A DNA stretch of 64,000 bases from Pontibacter fetidus (GTDB lineage Bacteria; Bacteroidota; Bacteroidia; Cytophagales; Hymenobacteraceae): contig NZ_JAAEAA010000002.1 in the NCBI RefSeq assembly GCF_010119545.1, positions 62,001 to 126,000 of the forward strand, in the 5' to 3' direction. Positions 42,901 through 48,381 of the stretch are shown in pieces. Within the stretch, counting starts at the first letter, position 1; each line of letters opens with the position of its first letter. The notes below the pieces were generated by a model, which did no database searches, was not told where the DNA came from, and was given only the letters and a program-made list of their open reading frames with translations. Made by a program: the position numbers and the translations under genes.

Positions 42901-44775
42901 GCAGTAAATACGGCTGGCTGCAGCAGTGCTACCAAAGCGCAGGCCGATGTGCTGGTTACAACCAAGCCAGGTACGCCTGTGGTGCAGGATGCTACGATAT
43001 GCAGTGGCGGTACCGCGACCTTAACTATAGTTCAGCCGGATGCAGCACTTGTGTACAAATGGTTTGATGCGAACGGAACATTGCTACGCATAGGCACCAC
43101 GTACACCACCGTACCGCTGTCTTCTAAAGCAACGTTCTATGTTACGGCCTATACTTCTTCGGGCCCTGCGTGTGCAGGCCCAAGCGAAGCGGTAACTGTT
43201 AACATCATGACCTCGCTTGCCAATAACACGGTTACCGGTAACCAGACCATTTGCAGTGGCGCCAACCCATCTACGCTGTCGGGTTCATTACCTACAGGTG
43301 GTGGCAATACGACGCTGTCATACCAGTGGGAACGCAGCCAGGATGGTATAAACTTCGTGAGTATAGTTGGCGCCTATGCGCAGGATTATGCACCGGAAGC
43401 CCTTACTGCCGATACCTGGTTCAGAAGAGTAGTGAAAGCGGCAGGACCATGCAGCGAAAGTATAAGCAACGCCGTGAAGGTTTCTGTTACGCCACTTCCT
43501 GCTACCCCACTTGCCGACGATGTTACGGTTTGTGCCGGAAGTTCTGCTTCGCTGAGTATCAAAAATCCATCGACAGGAGCTTCTAATATAACTTACCGCT
43601 GGTACTATACTGCTTCTGGTGGCACAGCTATCGGCACAGGTATAAGCTTTACAACGCAGCCACTTTATGCCAATTCAACTTATTATGTAGAGGCAGTAAA
43701 TTCAACAGGTTGTGTAAGCAGCGCCCGTCGTGCTATCACCATCACGGTAATAAAACAGATTACTGATAATACTGTAAGCTCGGCTCAAACCATTTGCAGT
43801 GGAGGCACACCAGTTACCATAACAGGTTCTGTGGCCTTCCAGGGAGCGGACCCTTATAGTTACCAGTGGCAGCAAAGTACCGACGGTATCAACTATACCA
43901 ACATATCGGGGGCGACCGGTCAGCATTATATACCTACACAGGCACTTACCAGAAATACTTGGTACAGACGTGTGGTACGCTCTGCAGGCCCATGTGGCGA
44001 CCATACCAGCAATGCCGTGAAGATGGAAGTAGTGCCGTTACCGGTAGCGCCAACTATAGCTTCGGTTTCTGTGTGCCCGGGCAGCAGCGCTACCTTACAG
44101 GCTACCAACCTGGCACCAGGCACCCGCCTAGAGTGGTACGATTCACCGCAGGGAGGAACTTACTTAGGCGAAGGAACCACCTTTACGACATCGCCATACA
44201 CTACCACATCTTACTGGGTACAGGCCCTTAACAGCACCAGCTGTGAAAGCCCGACCCGCAAAGAAGTGAAGATCATTGTGGTAGATCCGCAGGTACGTGT
44301 GAGTGGCGATGTAACCATTATGCAGGGCAAAGCTACGAAGCTGGTGGCCAGCGGCGGCGCAACCTATAGTTGGTCTCCGGCTACGGGCCTGTCAGATGCA
44401 ACTATAGCAACCCCGATCGCGAAGCCGGAAGTAACCACCACTTATACAGTAACCATGACGACGGCTGAAGGCTGTACGTCATCCGCAACTATAACTGTAA
44501 ATGTGGTGCCAGCTATTGTACCGATGAATGCCATGACGCCTAACGGAGATGGTATAAATGATGTGTTTTATGTGGAGAACCTGGATAAGTACCCGGATTG
44601 CAGAGTAGAGATCTTTACTAGATGGGGCGAGAAGGTTTTCGAAAGCAAAGGCTACACCGAACCATGGAACGGTACCCGCAACGGCAAACCAATGCCACTG
44701 GGTGCTTACTACTACATCATTTACCTGTCGCGAGACGAAGCACCAATTTCAGGAAGTATAACAATTATTAAGTAA
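33919..44775 (+). CDS. Giant repeat adhesin with gliding-motility-type (type B) T9SS sorting domain
   Basis: A 3,618-residue protein with a signal peptide (MRILLPLLLTFLLLGFAPTAAFSQ). By eye it holds about 30 'A' modules of ~80 residues (Ig-like, pattern VCxGxxATLxV ... YRWY ... LATGTTYTT ... TTYYVEAV ... GCxSxRxxVTVTPLPATP) and nine 'B' modules of ~95 residues (NNxIxxxQTICSGxxPxxLTG ... YQWExSxDGxNF ... TTWFRRxV ... SNxVKVTV). A PKD-like unit (YSWSPATGLSD) precedes the C-terminal gliding-motility domain (NAMTPNGDGINDVFYVENLDKYPDCRVEIFTRWGEKVFES), the type B T9SS signal. Cys occur in pairs in each module. It should be an extracellular adhesin or motility-type filament, secreted with the PorP/SprF protein encoded next. 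Confidence 0.93.
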   Translation: MRILLPLLLTFLLLGFAPTAAFSQCQPPTVTLPADIGYCGPRTIAFTTTNAAHTPVYSNDGGTLTYSWKLNGTVVATSAYPSINFPTPGTHKVTITVTKRCGKFDVEIAEDTQLITIEAIPDAPDVESMAVCTGSNATLWVNNADPNLLYKWYNKNTGALLVWGTSYTMNNASYMQVEVEALTASGCTSARTTATITTSLTNGNATVLNGNQEICAGTRPATITGNAPQNMTFQWLQSTTGSGSGYSPIASATDKSYSPPPLYQTTWYKRVAYNGGCGEETNPVKVTVTPIPATPIVSDRLVCYGERAMFTVANNDGNTIYNWYATATSTTMLGTGPTFITPQAVTGPVSYYVEATTTAQTQCYSTIRVEVKANSTPQITNNSITANQAMCTGGKPEPLIGTMPTGGGGGYIYQWQQSTDGGNTFIDVQGANAKDFAPASLKVTTWFRRKVKAASTCPETISNAIVVTVTPMPATIDIDEPMICYGSSASIIVTNPEPDFTYRWYDVAEGGTLLATGTTFTTTPLTSNKTYYVEATSDAGCYSVRRSVDVTVTPLPPKPTAANVTICEGSGATLAVDPTDASIFYRWYNSNNNLLATGNNYVTAPLTINTTYYVEAVTKASPGCASPKVAVEVIVTPKIANNAISADQVLCSGSTPAALQGTVPTGGGGGYTYQWEYSVDGSLFYTITGATGMHYAPGSLTATTWYRRKVTASGSCPTSISNLVKIVVNPLPGTPLADNVAICTGTAAALSVNSPDANYTYKWYATATGGAAIATGTTFNTGVLTSGKVYYVEAISATGCISSSRRMVTVSVKPLPATPAADDAAICAGSIATLSVLAPDVNLVYRWYDSDTGGTLLATGTNYTTEPLTETTIFYVEASTAEGCTSNDRKAVYVNVTPLPAIPDVDNTTICSGDAAVLFVKNPDPTATYNWYLGGSLLASGVTFTTDILAYSTTFHVEAVSNTATACTSPARRAAIVTVTPNIDNNSISSAQTICSGGTPYTLTGTQPTGGSGAYVYQWERSEDGSNFTSIAGAVNSTYSPGTLTISTWFRRKVRAASGSCPEHVSNAVKVTVSPLPTTPLAQNSTVCYGERAQLSITSPDASLTYKWYTTASGGSPVGVGPTLTTESLTATTTYYVDATNTTGCVSNRRAITATVRALPEMPQAADKTICAGRNATLSVSNPDPTLVYRWFNTSGDLLATGTTYTTANLSATATYYIEASTVTSPVCTSARKAVVVSVSPMPTMPAAEDVAICTGGSAQLSVISPDVSLTYKWYTSATGGTAIGTGTTYTTGSLTSASTYYLEAVTAAGCVSSRSQVNVTVTPLPATPTADNVAICAGAPATLTVKDPSANLSYRWYTAATGGTLLATGNTYAIGSVAATTTFYIEAVTTGGCASTSRGTVTVQVTPLPATPNADNATVCAGNSTTLWVKNPEPGLIYRWYEGGTQVATGISYTTAVLNYSATYQLEAVTNNSTACVSASRRTVSVTVTPAITNNIISDNQTICSGSTPAPFTGTLPAGDGSDFSYQWERSEDGVNFSVIANAIGQSYAAGTLNTTTWFRRRVKANNNCPEHISNVIKVTINALPATPQADNTTTCEGSTTTLSVKNPDSGYTYRWYTVASGGTILAVGNTITTPAVNATTTYYVEASNASGCLSPRKAVTVTVTPLPTAPTVADRSICMNEQAILAVTNPSANLTYRWYDNSGTLVGSGPSYTTNALTDNKVFYVESATIATPSCVSNRSTVIVNVTPLPATPQANDATVCSGSAADLTIKDVDPNLTYKWYGTAAGGTPLHTGSTYRTTTLTSNRTYYIEAVNAAGCSSQERKAVAVTVVPIPAVPAVANATICAGTGTTLSVASPDASLTYRWYDTSGNLLASGSFFNTGILNKTTTYAVEAAALATSGCASSRKNVTVTVTPLPAAPEVNQPTVCAGTTATLFVNNPVPSVDYRWYDENEALITSGTSYTTEALTESTIYYVEAVTSNGCASLTKQVVSVTVVQPVSNNIIGSDQTICSGSMPATLTGSLPNGSGNYSYQWERSEDGINFTAISNATTQNYTPGALNITTWFRREVKTTGPCAEHSSNTIRITITPIPSTAVADNATICEGSTATLTVKDVTPGYTYRWYTTPVGGGAIVSGSSFTTGALETTTTFYVEAVNATGCSSARRTVTVTVMPQPEAPSASDVAICAGEQATLAIENVNASLTYRWFDGNGTLLATGTTYTTAVLNSNSTYYVEAVTSGTPSCVSGRTSVAVNVATRPATPLADDASVCAGTAAQLSVKSVIPGITYKWYTVATGGTPVFIGSNYTTAALTSDRTYYVEAATASGCTSVNREAVVVKVIQQPAMPVVADRTVCAGSTVVLSVTNPDANLMYRWYDQSGAALATGTTYTSRALTASTLYYVEAVTTTSPGCTSARETVNVTVTPLPATPVADNATICAGATATLYVKNATPAVVYKWYDDTETLLFTGTTFTTPTLTADAIYYVEASSGAGCVNQARTVVTVYVTQPITNNNIATDQTICSGDVPVKLTGTQAMGGGGNITYQWESSEDGINFNLIVNATGKDYQPEALHVTTWFRRRATIPDGLCPDQVSNIIKVRAIPLPSTPVASNITICAGAKAILSVSPENGYTYRWFSVASGGTSLATGTMFSVEGLQSETRYYVEAVNGNGCISPRKQVTVFVTPLPATPQANDQLICAGGKATLFVTDPDVKLNYRWLDSNGNPVANGSSFTTGNLTQNTIYYLEAYTTTTQACTSQRKAVTVNVQQLPGTPEVDNAIVCAGTGTTLTVKQANTGYTYKWYSVATGGVPLATGQSFETGALTSDRTYFVEAVNSSACTSSRTPVKVTVTPQPATPLANNAFICAGETVTLAVINPDMTLNYRWYDGAGKLLATGNTHAVSGLKASTTYYVEAISGNGCVSPARKAVVVSVAQLPATPVVSNASSCSGETVTLFVKNPDPALQYRWYEDATGTILLGSGVSYTSANALYTSRSYFVEAVNTAGCSSATKAQADVLVTTKPGTPVVQDATICSGGTATLTIVQPDAALVYKWFDANGTLLRIGTTYTTVPLSSKATFYVTAYTSSGPACAGPSEAVTVNIMTSLANNTVTGNQTICSGANPSTLSGSLPTGGGNTTLSYQWERSQDGINFVSIVGAYAQDYAPEALTADTWFRRVVKAAGPCSESISNAVKVSVTPLPATPLADDVTVCAGSSASLSIKNPSTGASNITYRWYYTASGGTAIGTGISFTTQPLYANSTYYVEAVNSTGCVSSARRAITITVIKQITDNTVSSAQTICSGGTPVTITGSVAFQGADPYSYQWQQSTDGINYTNISGATGQHYIPTQALTRNTWYRRVVRSAGPCGDHTSNAVKMEVVPLPVAPTIASVSVCPGSSATLQATNLAPGTRLEWYDSPQGGTYLGEGTTFTTSPYTTTSYWVQALNSTSCESPTRKEVKIIVVDPQVRVSGDVTIMQGKATKLVASGGATYSWSPATGLSDATIATPIAKPEVTTTYTVTMTTAEGCTSSATITVNVVPAIVPMNAMTPNGDGINDVFYVENLDKYPDCRVEIFTRWGEKVFESKGYTEPWNGTRNGKPMPLGAYYYIIYLSRDEAPISGSITIIK
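34300..44290 (+). repeat. Tandem array of Ig-like module repeats inside the adhesin gene
   Basis: About 39 in-frame units. 'B' units begin at 35053, 35833, 36865, 38395, 39919, 41440, 43216 and 43759, with one more near 34540; the numbers of 'A' units before, between and after the nine B units are 1, 1, 2, 3, 5, 5, 5, 6, 1 and 1. The DNA itself is repetitive, with TAYTATGTAGAGGC (Tyr-Val-Glu-Ala) recurring in many units, so recombination between units is likely. Confidence 0.85.
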
Positions 44776-45788
44776 TGCCAGCTATGAGACGTATTTTAAC
44801 TATAGTAGTGGCACTGGTTGCCGCAGCAGGCACCGCACTGGCGCAGCAGCGCCCACAGTACACACAGTACGCATTAAACAATTACCTCACAAACCCTGCA
44901 GTAGGTGGCATAGAAAGCTATGCCGACCTGCGCACCAGTTACCGCGGGCAGTGGGCAGGTGTAGAAGGCGCACCCGAAACCTTTTATGCCACCTTCCATG
45001 GCTCTATCGGTAACCCGGACAACGCGAAAACTTCCCCTAAATCCAGGAAGTCGAACAAGTATGGTTTCTCGGGGCGTAACAGCTACAAAAAAGCTATTCC
45101 GCACCACGGGGTTGGCGCAGTAGTGCAGGTAGATAAAGCCGGTTTATTGCGGACATCTACTGTAAACGGAACATACGCTTACCACCAACCCATCACAAGG
45201 TATCTGACGCTATCAAGCGGACTGGCAGGTGGCGTAACCCAATATAGTGTAGATGTAAACCGTGCGCAGGTACTGGACCCCAGCGACCCTTACCTGACAG
45301 GCGGCAATATGACAGCCACTAAAGTTGATGTAGGGGTAGGTATCTGGCTGTACAGTCCTGATTTTTATGTTGGCTTATCTGGGATGCAGTTACTGAAAAG
45401 CAAGCAGGAAATTGTAACCTCCAATGACCCGGCCATGAACCTGTTGCCCCACTTTTACGGCACGGCAGGCTTACGCTTCCAGACGGCTGGCGATGTGGCT
45501 GTGGTGCCTTCAGTTATGGTTAAAGCTACTTCATCTGCCGCACCGGCCGTTGACCTTAACCTACGTGCCCTTTATGCACAGTATGTGTGGGGTGGTGTAT
45601 CGTATCGGCACAACGATGCCTGGGCATTAATGGCGGGCGTTAACCTGAACCATTTGTTTGATGTAGGTTATTCTTACGAAGTTGCCACCTCCAGCATGAG
45701 CCGGGTTAGTGCAGGCAGCCACGAAGTAGTAGTAGGTTTTAAACTGAACAATGCCAGCCGAGTGCTCTGCCCGCAGTGGGTTTGGTAA
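44775..45788 (+). CDS. PorP/SprF family type IX secretion system outer-membrane protein
   Basis: A 337-residue outer-membrane barrel protein of the PorP/SprF family, which attaches type B T9SS cargo to the surface. A signal peptide (RRILTIVVALVAAAGTALA) precedes QQRPQYTQYALNNYLTNPAVGGIESYADLRTSYRGQWAGVEGAPETFYATFHGSI, the family signature. The end is VVVGFKLNNASRVLCPQWVW rather than a single terminal Phe. The ATG overlaps the adhesin stop (TAATG); a second ATG at 44784 is also possible. Such one-to-one pairing of a CHU_C-tailed adhesin with a PorP/SprF gene is typical of Bacteroidota, and the two are very likely partners. Confidence 0.93.
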   Translation: MPAMRRILTIVVALVAAAGTALAQQRPQYTQYALNNYLTNPAVGGIESYADLRTSYRGQWAGVEGAPETFYATFHGSIGNPDNAKTSPKSRKSNKYGFSGRNSYKKAIPHHGVGAVVQVDKAGLLRTSTVNGTYAYHQPITRYLTLSSGLAGGVTQYSVDVNRAQVLDPSDPYLTGGNMTATKVDVGVGIWLYSPDFYVGLSGMQLLKSKQEIVTSNDPAMNLLPHFYGTAGLRFQTAGDVAVVPSVMVKATSSAAPAVDLNLRALYAQYVWGGVSYRHNDAWALMAGVNLNHLFDVGYSYEVATSSMSRVSAGSHEVVVGFKLNNASRVLCPQWVW

Positions 45789-45816
45789 CTATAGGTTAAG
45801 ATCAACAAATACAGAC

Positions 45817-45856
45817 AGGGCCCGGTATACTTCAGTATTACCGGGCCCTTGTTTTT
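45817..45856 (+). terminator. Intrinsic terminator after the adhesin/SprF operon
   Basis: An 11-bp GC-rich stem (AGGGCCCGGTA at 45817-45827 with TACCGGGCCCT at 45839-45849) and the T-rich tail TGTTTTT. It lies 28 bases past the PorP/SprF stop. Confidence 0.92.
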
Positions 45857-45911
45857 ACATAGTATAAAAGCAGCCAAACTATTACCTTTGCAAAGTACAA
45901 AGCAACAAACC

Positions 45912-46448
45912 ATGAGCGCCAAAAACCTACAGCTATTACTTGAGACAGCCTATGACACTGAGAACCCACAGGTTTTTGAGGAAGGCGCTGTCAGTGTCTA
46001 TAAAAATTTTGAAGATGCCTATAAGACTTTTGTTAAAACGAATAAGGCTACAGACGAGCTGAACTTCAGGTTTGAGCGTGTGCGTTTAGGAGTAGCTATT
46101 GCCTTTCTAAAAGCCTATACCCGCCTGGCCGATAACGAAACAAGTATAGAAGCACTACAGATTTTACAGGAAGCCCTGAAAGCTAAAAGCTCGAAGGAGA
46201 TTGACAAGATCGTGCAGAAAAAGATTGCGGTGTTTGATAACCTGTACCACGAGATTTTTGTGAACGAAGAGCGCGAGCACATACTTGGCCTTTTTGAAGC
46301 TACCCTGGATGCCAGCTCGAAAGAAGAACTGGACGAACTGATGCTGGAAGGACTGGAGTTGCTAACTGCTATCGATTTTGAGCACCATGCCCAGCAGGAC
46401 GATGACGACGAACCTCTGGACGAAGATTTCCTTAAAAGTATACAGTAG
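45912..46448 (+). CDS. Hypothetical acidic alpha-helical protein
   Basis: A 178-residue protein from the ATG at 45912 (MSAKNLQLLLETAYDTENPQVFEEGAV). A longer in-frame reading would begin inside the upstream terminator region. The sequence is acidic, helical and without Cys, signal peptide or membrane segment, and ends in a very acidic tail (QQDDDDEPLDEDFLKSIQ). I do not recognise a family and make no functional claim. TACCTTTG at 45883-45890 fits a -7 element 22 bases before the start, but no -33 is clear. It is followed after 19 bases by the DUF2721 gene, with an exact AACTATAGTT in the gap. Confidence 0.7.
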   Translation: MSAKNLQLLLETAYDTENPQVFEEGAVSVYKNFEDAYKTFVKTNKATDELNFRFERVRLGVAIAFLKAYTRLADNETSIEALQILQEALKAKSSKEIDKIVQKKIAVFDNLYHEIFVNEEREHILGLFEATLDASSKEELDELMLEGLELLTAIDFEHHAQQDDDDEPLDEDFLKSIQ

Positions 46449-46467
46449 CCAAAACTATAGTTGGTAC

Positions 46468-46869
46468 ATGGAAATTACGCTGACCACGCCTGCCCTTTTG
46501 TTTCCGGCGCTCTCGTTGTTACTGCTGGCTTACACCAACCGTTTTATGGCCTTGGCCAACCTTATCCGGAGCCTTAAAACCCGCTACGCCACTACGCAAA
46601 GCCGTTTGGTTTACGGGCAGATCGAAAACCTGCGTGCCAGGCTCATTCTTATCCGTAACATGCAGGCGCTTGGTATTTGCAGTATGTTTGGATGTGTGTT
46701 CTGCATGTTCATTCTTTTTGCAGGCTACGAAACGGCTGGTAAATACCTGTTTGGCCTGAGCTTATTATTGCTGCTGGCTTCGCTGGCTTTGGCGCTGCGC
46801 GAAATTCAGATATCCGTAAACGCCCTGACCCTGGAACTGAACGACCTCGAAGAAACCACTGAACAATAG
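46468..46869 (+). CDS. DUF2721 family membrane protein
   Basis: A 133-residue protein from the ATG at 46468 (MEITLTTPALLFPALSLLLLAYTNRFMALANLIRSL), the usual start of DUF2721. An earlier in-frame start would overlap the preceding gene and is rejected. Three hydrophobic segments at about 6-24, 68-90 and 95-113 are joined by a basic helical loop (RYATTQSRLVYGQIENLRARLILIRNMQ). The family is conserved in many bacteria with unknown function. It is probably cotranscribed with the upstream hypothetical gene. Confidence 0.85.
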   Translation: MEITLTTPALLFPALSLLLLAYTNRFMALANLIRSLKTRYATTQSRLVYGQIENLRARLILIRNMQALGICSMFGCVFCMFILFAGYETAGKYLFGLSLLLLLASLALALREIQISVNALTLELNDLEETTEQ

Positions 46870-46879
46870 TTAGTAACTA

Positions 46880-46962
46880 GTTAAGAGTTAAAAGTGAAGA
46901 GTTAAAAGTTAACTTAACATCACTACGCATAACTCTTAACTCATAACTCTAAACTCTTAACT
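46880..46962. repeat. Imperfect long hairpin of AGAGTTAA / TTAACTCT units
   Basis: Two direct copies of a GAGTTAAAAGT-like unit on the left (46885-46914) face three copies of a CTCTTAACT/CTCTAAACT-like unit on the right (46930-46962). Together they can fold into a long AT-rich hairpin with a loop near CATCACTACGCAT. It fills the gap before queA and may be a repeat element or an RNA structure near the queA start. Confidence 0.65.
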
Positions 46963-46968
46963 AAATAC

Positions 46969-48186
46969 ATGTCTGATCCTAAAAAGCTGGCGATAAAAGA
47001 TTTTGTGTACGAGCTGCCAGATGAACGCATTGCTAAATTTCCACTGCCTGAGCGCGACCAGTCGAAGTTGCTGTACTATAGCCACGGAACTATAGCTGAT
47101 CATACCTTTACAGACCTGCCTTCGCTTTTGCCTGCCGATACCTTACTGGTTTTTAACGACACCAAAGTAGTGCAGGCGCGTTTATTGTTCCAGAAAGAAA
47201 CAGGCGGAATTATAGAGATATTTTGCCTGGAGCCTGTAAAACCTCACACCGAAGTGCAGTTGGCCATGCAACAAACCCATAGCTGCACCTGGAAATGCCT
47301 GGTAGGTAACAACAAACGCTGGAAAAACGGCAAACTATACCTGCACTTTGAAGGCGGCACCGTAACCGCCGAGCGCGAAGCCCAGAAAGACGGACATTTC
47401 CTGATAAACTTTGCCTGGGAGCCTGCCAACCTGACTTTTGCCGAGGTGCTGGAACGCTGTGGTAAACTGCCCTTGCCGCCCTACCTTAACCGCGACCTTA
47501 CCCCCGACGACCGTACTCGTTACCAGACCATTTATGCCAACCAGGAAGGTGCCGTGGCCGCTCCAACTGCCGGCCTGCATTTTACCGATAAGGTAATGGC
47601 AACTATAAAAGCTAACGGAATCACTACAGCCTATTTAACATTGCATGTTGGTGCCGGCACCTTTAAACCGGTAAAGGCCGATGTGATGGAAGAACACGAA
47701 ATGCACGCCGAACAGCTCTACATCACCAAAGATTTTATACTTCAGTTACTGGCACAGGTAGAACAGCACAAACCTGTTATTCCGGTGGGCACAACCAGTA
47801 TGCGCTCTCTGGAGAGTTTGTATTGGCTGGGCGTAAAAGTGCTGCAACAACCTGCGTTACAACAAGACCAGTTACATATAAACCAATGGTTTGCCTACGA
47901 GAGAGCTGAGTTACCTTCCGCAACTATAGCTTTAAAGGCACTGCTACAGTTTATGGCAAACTATAACACCAACCACCTGCACGCCAGCACCCAGATCATT
48001 ATTGCGCCTGGCTATAGTTTCCGTATCTGCAAAGGTCTGGTTACAAATTTCCACCAGCCAGAAAGTACGCTGTTGCTGTTAGTGTCAGCATTGATAGGTG
48101 AGAACTGGCGTAAGGTGTACCAACATGCTATGGATAACAACTATAGATTCCTGAGCTACGGCGATAGTTCGTTATTACTGCCGTAA
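46969..48186 (+). CDS. queA: S-adenosylmethionine:tRNA ribosyltransferase-isomerase
   Basis: A 405-residue cytoplasmic enzyme that moves the ribosyl part of S-adenosylmethionine onto preQ1 in tRNA, forming epoxyqueuosine at the wobble position. Diagnostic blocks are the FDYELP-like start (DFVYELPDERIAKFPLPERDQSKLL), LLVFNDTKVVQARL, AAPTAGLHFT, LHVGAGTFKPV and the C-terminal TNFHQPESTLLLLVSAL. It is somewhat longer than E. coli QueA (356 residues). No other queuosine gene is nearby. Confidence 0.95.
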   Translation: MSDPKKLAIKDFVYELPDERIAKFPLPERDQSKLLYYSHGTIADHTFTDLPSLLPADTLLVFNDTKVVQARLLFQKETGGIIEIFCLEPVKPHTEVQLAMQQTHSCTWKCLVGNNKRWKNGKLYLHFEGGTVTAEREAQKDGHFLINFAWEPANLTFAEVLERCGKLPLPPYLNRDLTPDDRTRYQTIYANQEGAVAAPTAGLHFTDKVMATIKANGITTAYLTLHVGAGTFKPVKADVMEEHEMHAEQLYITKDFILQLLAQVEQHKPVIPVGTTSMRSLESLYWLGVKVLQQPALQQDQLHINQWFAYERAELPSATIALKALLQFMANYNTNHLHASTQIIIAPGYSFRICKGLVTNFHQPESTLLLLVSALIGENWRKVYQHAMDNNYRFLSYGDSSLLLP

Positions 48187-48194
48187 ACTACAAT

Positions 48195-48278
48195 GACCTC
48201 ACAGCGTGCGCAGCTCCTGTGAGCGTCTAACTACGAAGCAATACAGACACTCACAGGTCTGGAAGACGCTGTGAGGTC
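48195..48278. repeat. REP/MITE-like nested inverted repeat
   Basis: Perfect 12-base outer arms GACCTCACAGCG (48195-48206) and CGCTGTGAGGTC (48267-48278) enclose a second inverted pair (CTGTGAGCGTCT and AGACACTCACAG, 11 of 12 matched). The 84-base unit has no open frame and differs from the neighbouring terminator. It is probably a small mobile or REP-like element. Confidence 0.65.
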
Positions 48279-48300
48279 TTCTTACAATCATTTCAAACAA

Positions 48301-48334
48301 AAACGCCTGCCCCGGAAAACCAGAGCAGGCGTTT
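48301..48334. terminator. Terminator between convergent queA and M28 peptidase genes
   Basis: A 10-bp stem AAACGCCTGC (48301-48310) / GCAGGCGTTT (48325-48334) with a 14-base loop. A run rich in A lies on its left and T on its right (TTTCTATTTT), so it can serve both strands. Confidence 0.8.
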
Positions 48335-48381
48335 CTATTTTATAGTTGGGAGACTGATCGTCAAATACCCGGATTTTAAAA

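Noticed and set aside
34300-44290. Regular repeats considered as a CRISPR array
   Set aside because: Units are about 240-290 bases, in frame and protein coding; no 25-40 base repeats with unique spacers and no cas genes are present.
46930-46968. preQ1 riboswitch before queA
   Set aside because: The region is a repeat-based AT hairpin without the C-rich loop and A-rich tail of a preQ1 aptamer.
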